Shown here piece after piece: positions 5,610 to 11,725 of a stretch of 11,725 bases of DNA; position 1 is the first letter of the stretch, and every line of letters starts with the position of its first letter. The position numbers and the translations under genes are program-made. Location of the stretch: positions 1 to 11,725 of the forward strand of contig JAKALZ010000030.1 in NCBI GenBank assembly GCA_021813065.1, given 5' to 3'. The notes beneath the pieces were generated by a model that did no database searches, was not told where the DNA came from, and saw nothing but the letters and a program-made list of their open reading frames with translations. The stretch is from a bacterium. Lineage in GTDB: Bacteria > Spirochaetota > Spirochaetia > Treponematales > Rectinemataceae.

Positions 5610-6556
5610 CCGCCCACCACACTCGTATCGACGATGGCCGAGGGTGCGGGCGCGGTCTTTATTAAACCCTTGGCCAGAAGCCACTGTTCGGCGCTCTCGA
5701 TGCTCGACTGCGAGGGGAGTCGCGGTTTGACATATTTTGGAAACACGAAGGCGCGCGCGGCATCGTCAGGAAAACTGAGCGATGAGACGAGAATGCTTCG
5801 GTAGCGCTCGGCGTCAGCGTTGATGCGTTGGGCAGCCCCCCAGTAGGCGCGGTAGAGGCCTGCGATGGCGGCGGAAGAACGCGCGAGGGTCAAAGGAGGA
5901 AAGGCGAGTACTCCCGCTTCAAGCCCCGAGTCGTCCGAAGCGACGAGAATGCGCGCGCCGCGCAATTTCGCCTCGGTGAGGAATGGTTCGGGCATGACGG
6001 CGGCGGCGAGCTGGCCCGCGAGCAGCATCTCGAGGCGCACTGGCATCTTCGGAATGGGGACGAGACGCATCGCTGACGGATTCATTCCTGCGTGCGCGGC
6101 GCTCCAGTCCGCGAAGTAGTGGATGATCGTGTTGAGCGATACAGCGACATCCTTGCCCTCGAGTCCCTGCATGGAAGTGATCGCGGAACCCGGTGCGACC
6201 GCGACGCCGTAGCGTCCATTGGTAAGGCTCGTTATTCTAAGCGGGAAACCGCCTTGGTTGGCCAGGACAACGGCGAGTACGTCGGTCACCGCGCCATCGA
6301 TTTTCCCCGCCTGGAGGGCCGAGTCGCGCTCGATCGCGCTTGAGAAGCGCACGAGTTCAACGTTTACGCCCTCTTGGGCAAAGAGCCCCTCAGTGTCCGC
6401 GACGATGAGCGGCAGCGAGTCGGCATCGGCGAAAATGCCGATCTTGAGCGGCGCGTTCCGCGGACTTGAATTCGCCGTGCCAGGGGATGTGCTCGTCTGC
6501 GCGAATGGTCGTGCGATCGCAAGCAGCGTGAACATGAGAAAATATGCGATTTTCAT
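5603..6556 (-). CDS. Periplasmic substrate-binding protein, NMT1/SsuA-like
   Basis: This 317-residue ABC-importer binding protein starts with a Sec-type signal peptide (MKIAYFLMFTLLAIARPFAQ, cleavage near residues 18-20). It lacks a lipobox cysteine, so it should be a soluble periplasmic protein rather than a lipoprotein. The mature part shows family features: LKIGIFADADSLPLIVADTEGLFAQEG near the N-terminus, a GKIDGAVTD segment, LEGKDVAVSLNT, and the MPEPF motif common in NMT1/SsuA/TauA relatives. The ATG at 6556 is preferred over one at 6583 because it begins the signal peptide. An AGGAG site (plus-strand 6568-6572, 11-nt spacing) lies in the last codons of ubiX. It follows ubiX by 5 nt and overlaps the ATPase-permease start by 7 nt, so it is the cognate receptor of that transporter. 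Its ligand cannot be read from sequence; family members bind sulfonates, pyrimidines, nitrate and aromatic compounds. Confidence 0.88.
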   Translation of the reverse strand: MKIAYFLMFTLLAIARPFAQTSTSPGTANSSPRNAPLKIGIFADADSLPLIVADTEGLFAQEGVNVELVRFSSAIERDSALQAGKIDGAVTDVLAVVLANQGGFPLRITSLTNGRYGVAVAPGSAITSMQGLEGKDVAVSLNTIIHYFADWSAAHAGMNPSAMRLVPIPKMPVRLEMLLAGQLAAAVMPEPFLTEAKLRGARILVASDDSGLEAGVLAFPPLTLARSSAAIAGLYRAYWGAAQRINADAERYRSILVSSLSFPDDAARAFVFPKYVKPRLPSQSSIESAEQWLLAKGLIKTAPAPSAIVDTSVVGGW

Positions 6557-6561
6557 GGAAG

Positions 6562-7167
6562 TTACAGCTCCTCTCGACTCCATCTAAATGCATTTTTATC
6601 GACTATGCCGAGATGGTCAAGCACGCGGTACACGACGGTGTCGACGAGGGATTGGATGTCTCGGGGCTTGCTGTAGAACGAGGGCGACGCGGGGAGAATT
6701 ACCGCCCCGGCTTCCTTGAGCTGAGCCATAGCACGCAGAGAAATGAGGGAGAGCGGTGTCTCGCGAGGCACGACGATGAGGGGCCAGCCCTCCTTGAGCG
6801 CCACGGCGCCAGCCCGGTGGATGAGGTTCGAGCAAGTGCCGGCGGAAAGGGCGCCGAGAGTGCCCATTGAACAGGGGGCGATTACGGTACCCTGCAGTCG
6901 GAAAGAACCCGACGCGATGGCCGAAGAGAGGTCATTGTTGTTATGCAGTGAAATAAGCGAGGGGCCTCCGTCGGGGCCGCCCTGAGCGCGCAGTTTTCCG
7001 AGCCAGTAACCAAGCGGCCTGCCAGTCTCCTCCATCAAGACGCGGGCGCCCCAGGAACTCGCGACAACATGGACAGTGACTCCTCGCGCCGCCAATGCCG
7101 ACATCAGGCGGAGTGAATAGAGAGCGCCTGACGCGCCTGTTATGCAGACAAGGTACCGCAAAGCCAT
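6562..7167 (-). CDS. ubiX: UbiX/Pad1 flavin prenyltransferase (MqnM-like)
   Basis: This 201-residue enzyme joins a dimethylallyl group to FMN, making the prenyl-FMN cofactor required by UbiD decarboxylases. The FMN-binding ITGASGALYS lies at 9-18, the SS pair at 37-38, and the PCSMGTLG loop at 98-105. Active-site equivalents of Pseudomonas UbiX are visible with a constant offset: Arg118, Lys125, Glu136 in PRETPLS, Tyr165 and Arg181. Length is typical. It sits in an operon 9 nt downstream of ubiA and 5 nt upstream of the transporter receptor. No strong ribosome-binding site is seen before ATG 7167 (only AGCAGA), which suggests coupling to ubiA translation. The gene name ubiX is used for the protein family; in a menaquinone-only organism the pathway name would be mqnM. 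Confidence 0.95.
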   Translation of the reverse strand: MALRYLVCITGASGALYSLRLMSALAARGVTVHVVASSWGARVLMEETGRPLGYWLGKLRAQGGPDGGPSLISLHNNNDLSSAIASGSFRLQGTVIAPCSMGTLGALSAGTCSNLIHRAGAVALKEGWPLIVVPRETPLSLISLRAMAQLKEAGAVILPASPSFYSKPRDIQSLVDTVVYRVLDHLGIVDKNAFRWSREEL

Positions 7168-7176
7168 TCTGCTATT

Positions 7177-8145
7177 TTAGCCAAGGTAAATGTCTAACGC
7201 AATCCCGCATAGAAAAATAATGGGGATTATCTGATTCATCGTGTACGCCGCGAGTTTTATGCGCGACGCGGATTTGCGCGCGGATATCACGTGTTCGGCC
7301 GCCAAGAGGAACGCGCATGTGCCAAGGGCGACGCCCGAAAAACCCCCAGGCATCCGCCAAAAAAGATAAATGCTTGCAAAACCGCCAAAAGCAGCCACAT
7401 GCGTCAGCGCGGCGATGATGCGCGCGCTCCGCTCGCCAAAGCGCGCGGGCACCGAGCGCAGGTGTTCTCCGCGATCGAACTCGATGTCCTGGAGCGCGTA
7501 GATGATGTCGAATCCCGCGACCCAGAGCGCGACGCCCGCGGTGAGCGGGAAATAGCGGAGATGGAAGGCGCCTGAAATACCGAGAAAGGCGCCCATGGTC
7601 GCGGCCGAGCAGGCCACGCCGAGCCAGTAGTGCGAAAGCCAGGTGAAGCGCTTGGTGTACGAGTAGCCGAAGAGCAAAACGCCCGCGACGGGCAAGAGGA
7701 TGAAACAGAGCGTATTGAGCATGGCGGCGCCGAGCACGAGGAGCGCGAGCATCGCGGCGGTGAAGATCCACAGGTCGCGCGCGGAGAGACGCCCTGAGGG
7801 GAGGTGGCGGCCAGCAGTCCGAGGATTTTTCGCGTCGATGTCTTTATCGATGATGCGGTTGAGGGCGTTGGCGGCATTGCGCGCGCCGAAGGCTGCCACG
7901 ACGATCCAGAACAGCTTCCAGAAGGGAGGCCTCCCATCGGTTTCGAGGAGAATCGCGCTCACCACAAAGGGAAGAGAGAAGAGAGTGTGCGTAATCATCA
8001 CCGAGTCGCCAATTGCGCTGAGTCGACGGAGGGCGGCGAAAGGGCCGCGCGGGGAAGTCTCGCTGCCGGGATTCGCGCGCTCTGGCTTAGGCGTCGAGTC
8101 GGCAGAAGCGAGGCCGCGCACCGGCGCGCGCTCAGTCGATACCAT
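7177..8145 (-). CDS. ubiA: UbiA-family aromatic prenyltransferase (MqnP-like)
   Basis: This 322-residue integral membrane enzyme transfers a polyprenyl chain from its diphosphate to an aromatic acid. Both Asp-rich Mg-diphosphate motifs are present: N-R-x2-D-x3-D at 96-104, followed by NPRTAGRHLPSG, and D-x6-D-x3-D at 213-224 (DIIYALQDIEFD). About eight or nine hydrophobic helices follow the expected pattern, beginning HTLFSLPFVV. The ATG at 8145 is chosen because GGAG precedes it at 6-nt spacing and it overlaps the ubiD end by only 14 nt; a longer frame to 8304 would run deep into ubiD. The first ~45 residues are Pro/Ser/Arg-rich, not conserved in the family, and probably a disordered cytosolic extension. 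The sequence fits 4-hydroxybenzoate or futalosine-pathway (MqnP) prenyltransferases; the window does not decide which. Confidence 0.92.
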   Translation of the reverse strand: MVSTERAPVRGLASADSTPKPERANPGSETSPRGPFAALRRLSAIGDSVMITHTLFSLPFVVSAILLETDGRPPFWKLFWIVVAAFGARNAANALNRIIDKDIDAKNPRTAGRHLPSGRLSARDLWIFTAAMLALLVLGAAMLNTLCFILLPVAGVLLFGYSYTKRFTWLSHYWLGVACSAATMGAFLGISGAFHLRYFPLTAGVALWVAGFDIIYALQDIEFDRGEHLRSVPARFGERSARIIAALTHVAAFGGFASIYLFWRMPGGFSGVALGTCAFLLAAEHVISARKSASRIKLAAYTMNQIIPIIFLCGIALDIYLG

Positions 8146-9586
8146 ACTCACTCCAGCGTCTCGTGACGAGTTCGACAATGTCGGGTGGCATCGCGAGAGG
8201 ATCAGGCCACTCGCGCGCATGCCCTTCTTCCGGCCACTTGCGCGTGGCGTCGATGCCGAGGCGCGTGCCGAAGCGAGGCTGCGGCGATGAGTGATCGAGC
8301 GCATCGAGGGGACCGTCGGAAAACTCGAGATCGCGTCGCGCGTCGATGTTGCTGAAGGTGCGCCACGCCACCATAGAGAGGTCCCCCACCGAGATGTCGT
8401 CGTCGACCACCACGATCATCTTGGTGTACATCATCTGCCCCATGCCCCAGAGAAAGTGCATGACTTTGCGCGCTTGGCCCGGGTAACGCTTTTTGATCGA
8501 TACAAGCACGCAGTTGTGAAAGACTCCCTCAAGCGGCATGTTGATGTCGCTGATCTCAGGGCAGAGCTGTTTGAGAAGCGGCAAGAAGAGGCGCTCGGTG
8601 GCCTTGGCGAGGTAGCAGTCCTCTTTTGGGGGAATGCCGACGATGGTAGCGGGATAGACAGGATTCAGGCGCCTGGTCATCCGTTCGAGATGAAACGCTG
8701 GGTACTGGTCAGGCAGGGAGTAGAATCCCGTGTGGTCGCCGAAGGGGCCTTCGAGTCTTGTCTCTTCTGGATCGACGTAGCCCTCGAGGATAAATTCAGC
8801 GTCGGCAGGCGCGAGTATGCCAGTCTCGCCGATTTCGACGACTTCGGTGGCTTTGCCGCGCAGGAAACCCGCGAACATCGCCTCCCAGAGGCCCTCAGGG
8901 AGCGGAGCGGTGGACGCGTAGGTAACCGCGGGATCTCCGCCCAGGGCGACGACAACCGGCATGCGGCGGCCTTCCTTTTTATACTTCTGCAAAAAGTGGG
9001 CTCCATCTTTGTGGATGTGCCAGTGCATGCCCGCGCTTCGGTCGTCGTAGACTTGCATGCGGTACATGCCCCAATTCTGCGCTTTTGTTTCGGGATCGAC
9101 GGTGCATACCACAGGCAGCGTGAGAAAGCGCCCGCCATCCTGGGGCCAACACTTGATGACAGGCAGGCTGTCGAAGCCGTTGGCGTCGGTGATTTCGCGG
9201 CAGGGCGCCCGGCGCACTTTTTTCGGCATGAGCGAACGGGCGACAGGAAGTCTGGGCAGCGCCTCGGGCAGGGCTGAAAAGAGTGAAAAATCCCTTACCT
9301 GCCTCCATGCCCAGGAGATAAGCGATTCGATCTCGGCAGCTTTCGCGTCGAGGCTCTCGGCCCCGAGTGCCCAGGCCATTCTCCTCTCGGAACCGTACGC
9401 GTTGATGAGGAGTGGCCACTTCGATCCTCGCACGCGTTCGAAGAGAAGCGCGGGGCCTCCGCGCCGCATCACGCGTTCAGCGATCTCTCCAAGTTCGAGG
9501 ACGGGATCGACTTCGGCCGTGATTCGCGCAAGTTCGCTCTTCGATTCGAGGAGGGCGATATAATCCTGAAGACCACGGTATGCCAT
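8132..9586 (-). CDS. ubiD: UbiD-family prenyl-FMN-dependent decarboxylase (MqnL-like)
   Basis: This 484-residue cytosolic enzyme decarboxylates an aromatic or alpha,beta-unsaturated acid using prenyl-FMN made by UbiX. Family landmarks appear in order: NWGMYRMQVYD with Asn171 and Arg176, MHWHIHKDGAH (187-197), LGGDPAVTYAS, the Glu of GLWEAMFAGFLRG, EGPFGDHTGFYS (Glu279 and Asp284, matching the Glu-Arg-acid catalytic network), VGIPPKEDCYL, MYTKMIVVVDDDI, and LGIDATRKWPEEG near the C-terminus. The ATG at 9586 (MAYRGLQDYI) is preferred. An upstream in-frame TTG at 9622 would put the coding start inside the predicted -35 element and add 12 unconserved residues. It is the first gene of the five-gene operon and overlaps ubiA by 14 nt. 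No Shine-Dalgarno precedes the ATG, consistent with a leaderless transcript. Confidence 0.94.
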   Translation of the reverse strand: MAYRGLQDYIALLESKSELARITAEVDPVLELGEIAERVMRRGGPALLFERVRGSKWPLLINAYGSERRMAWALGAESLDAKAAEIESLISWAWRQVRDFSLFSALPEALPRLPVARSLMPKKVRRAPCREITDANGFDSLPVIKCWPQDGGRFLTLPVVCTVDPETKAQNWGMYRMQVYDDRSAGMHWHIHKDGAHFLQKYKKEGRRMPVVVALGGDPAVTYASTAPLPEGLWEAMFAGFLRGKATEVVEIGETGILAPADAEFILEGYVDPEETRLEGPFGDHTGFYSLPDQYPAFHLERMTRRLNPVYPATIVGIPPKEDCYLAKATERLFLPLLKQLCPEISDINMPLEGVFHNCVLVSIKKRYPGQARKVMHFLWGMGQMMYTKMIVVVDDDISVGDLSMVAWRTFSNIDARRDLEFSDGPLDALDHSSPQPRFGTRLGIDATRKWPEEGHAREWPDPLAMPPDIVELVTRRWSEYGID

Positions 9587-9593
9587 GCGCTCG

Positions 9594-9622
9594 AGTATAG
9601 TCCCAGGCTGGCGATTGTCCAA
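9594..9622 (-). promoter_or_regulatory. Promoter of the ubiD operon (leaderless candidate)
   Basis: The minus strand reads TTGGAC (plus 9617-9622), 17 nt, then TATACT (plus 9594-9599). Only 7 nt separate the -10 hexamer from the ubiD ATG at 9586, so transcription would begin at or next to the A of the start codon. The -10 is 5 of 6 to consensus and the -35 is weak (3 of 6). Confidence 0.5.
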
Positions 9623-9626
9623 GGCC

Positions 9627-9635
9627 TGTTATAAT
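9627..9635 (+). promoter_or_regulatory. Extended -10 promoter of the divergent ABC operon
   Basis: TG-T-TATAAT is a perfect extended -10 element; the region 17 nt upstream (near 9607-9612) has no good -35, as expected for extended -10 promoters. Transcription would start near 9642, giving a leader of about 80 nt to the ATG at 9722. Its polymerase footprint would overlap that of the minus-strand ubiD promoter. Confidence 0.65.
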
Positions 9636-9710
9636 TATTCATTTTATTTTCAAGCCAATACTATGGAATGTGAAGGTGCGGAACAGTAGGATTCATAGTG
9701 AAATTTTCTA

Positions 9711-9717
9711 AAGGAAG
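9711..9717 (+). promoter_or_regulatory. Ribosome-binding site of the MacB/LolD-type ATPase
   Basis: AAGGAAG lies 4 nt before ATG 9722 and supports that start over an in-frame GTG at 9698, whose upstream AGTAGGA (9685-9691) is a weaker alternative. Confidence 0.6.
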
Positions 9718-9721
9718 TGCC

Positions 9722-10464
<743 letters not shown>

Positions 10465-10468
<4 letters not shown>

Positions 10469-11725
10469 TCGCCGCTCGTCTGGCATGGGGCAACCTTGGC
10501 CTCCATAAAAGAAAATCTCTGCTCATCGGAATGATCATGGGCATGGGAATCCTCATTCTCTTTCTGGGGAATTCTCTCATCGATACGGCGCTCTCCGGTC
10601 TCCAGCGCATGTTTGTGCAGGGCTACACCGGCGACCTCATGGTGACGGGCCCGACAGAGTTTCCGACCACGGTGCTCGGCCAGACCGCGGGCAGCGAAGA
10701 AGTGCTGCCGCACATCGCCGCCATCAACAAGTATCAGGATTTTCTCTCAAAGCGAAAAGATGTTGCCGCAACGCTGCCCATTCTCAGCGGCCAGGTCTCT
10801 TTCGGTATCGGAGAAACTGAATTGGGCTCTGGGTACTGCTTTGGCGTTGACGCGAACGACTACCGAGGCTTTTTCCCCGACAACGTCACCCTTGTGAACG
10901 GCGAGTGGCCCAATGACAGCGAAGGGCCGTGGGTGCTTCTCTCCGAGCCTACGCTGGCGATGCTCAACAAGAGCGCGTCGACGCCCGTGCGGCCCGGCAC
11001 AAAGATAATTATGACCGCTTTAGCCAATTCCGCGGGCACTGTCATCCGCGAGGTGACGGTAAAGGGCGTCATCAAGTTCAACCAGAGCAACCAGCAACTC
11101 GCGGGCATTACTCTCGTCGATGCTGATACGATGCGCGACCTTCTCGGTTTTGCGAGTCTCCGCGACGGAGCGCCCAAGCTCAGCGGACAAGAAGCCGCGT
11201 TTGTGTCGAATTTCGATCCCAATAGTCTATTCGACAATCTTTTCTCGAGCGCGGGAGCGGCAGGGCCGTCGACGGGAACACAGACTTCAGCTTCGAGCGC
11301 GACCACCGCCGAAAAGGCCGCTTCTGTGCCAGAGGCTTCGGCGACCCAAACCGCCGCGGTCACCCTCATCCCCGCATGGCAATTTCTTCTCATTCGAGCC
11401 AGGCCGGGCGCCAACGCGAATAAGCTCCTCTCCGATCTGTCCGCCTACGCGAAACAAATCGGAGACGGCGATCGCGTGCAGAACTGGGTTGCCGGCGCGG
11501 GTACCGTGGCTCGCACCGCGGTGACGATCCGCCTCGCCTTCGATTTGCTCGTGGCGGTGGTAGCGGTCGTCGTCGTGATGATCATGATGAATGTGCTCAT
11601 CATCTCGGTGAATGAGCGTCTGTACGAAATCGGCACGCTTAGGGCGATTGGAGCGAAACGAAGGGTGGTGCGCGGCATGATTTTGTACGAGACGACCTTC
11701 CTCGCCATTATCGCGGGCGCGGGAG
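10465..11725 (+). CDS. FtsX/MacB-type ABC permease, N-terminal part (3' end outside window)
   Basis: Translating from ATG 10465 gives an uninterrupted frame of 420 residues that runs off the right edge. The first membrane helix (~20-40, LLIGMIMGMGILILFLG) follows a basic cytoplasmic start (ARLAWGNLGLHKRKS). A large extracytoplasmic MacB_PCD-like domain spans ~41-350. A second helix (~358-382, rich in Val and Met) is followed by NERLYEIGTLRAIGAKRR, the classic FtsX-family cytoplasmic loop. Residues ~263-300 are a Ser/Thr/Ala-rich low-complexity stretch inside the periplasmic domain. The remaining one or two predicted C-terminal helices lie outside the window. It partners the upstream ATPase through the 4-nt ATGA overlap. 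Topology fits the four-helix type VII ABC superfamily (MacB, LolC/E, FtsX). Lipoprotein transport versus efflux cannot be separated here, and no MacA-like partner is visible. Confidence 0.92.

Noticed and set aside
5610..5684. Upstream in-frame start adding 25 residues to the ABC fusion
   Set aside because: The extension is read through the binding-protein 3' end and is not ABC-like; the ATGGTGA overlap at 5603-5609 is the better start.
8291..9277. Long plus-strand frame of 328 codons opposite ubiD
   Set aside because: It is antisense to a well-conserved UbiD sequence; long antisense frames are expected in GC-rich genes, and no ribosome-binding site or domain is seen.

Overview
The window is GC-rich bacterial DNA of ordinary chromosomal character, with no mobile element, CRISPR array, rRNA or tRNA that I could recognise. 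The periplasmic-type substrate-binding protein, the MacB/LolD-type ABC system, the sigma-54-type promoter, the M29 aminopeptidase, the solitary ferredoxin and the UbiD/UbiA/UbiX trio suggest a Gram-negative-type, probably anaerobic bacterium. A spirochaete is my guess, at low confidence, because no taxonomic marker gene is present.

Layout: (1) 2-2434, + strand: the 3' part of a large glycoside-hydrolase-like protein, then a complete M29 aminopeptidase 27 nt downstream. (2) 2521-3387, - strand: a single [4Fe-4S] ferredoxin and an Hsp20 small heat-shock protein, separated by a 213-nt spacer with a perfect 11-bp stem-loop and a GTAAC/GTTAC inverted repeat. Upstream of hsp20 lie a hairpin that masks the Shine-Dalgarno sequence, a textbook sigma-54 (-24/-12) site and a very AT-rich block. 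(3) 3789-9586, - strand: a tightly packed five-gene operon in the order ubiD, ubiA, ubiX, NMT1/SsuA-type binding protein, ABC ATPase-permease fusion. Junctions are overlaps of 14 and 7 nt or gaps of 5 and 9 nt. (4) 9722 to the right edge, + strand: a divergent MacB/LolD-type ATPase, coupled through an ATGA overlap to a FtsX/MacB-type permease cut off by the window.

How the genes work together: UbiX makes prenylated FMN, UbiD uses it to decarboxylate an aromatic acid, and UbiA prenylates the aromatic ring. This trio occurs in both the ubiquinone and the futalosine menaquinone pathways. For an anaerobe the MqnL/MqnP/MqnM (menaquinone) reading is more likely. The binding protein and the fused ABC subunit share the operon, so they may import a precursor or other compound linked to that pathway; the substrate is unknown.

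The most unusual points are an in-frame array of six 15-bp repeats inserted between Walker A and the Q-loop of the fused ABC protein, the layered sigma-54 plus possible RNA-thermometer control of hsp20, and an apparently leaderless ubiD promoter whose -35 region sits beside the extended -10 of the divergent ABC operon.
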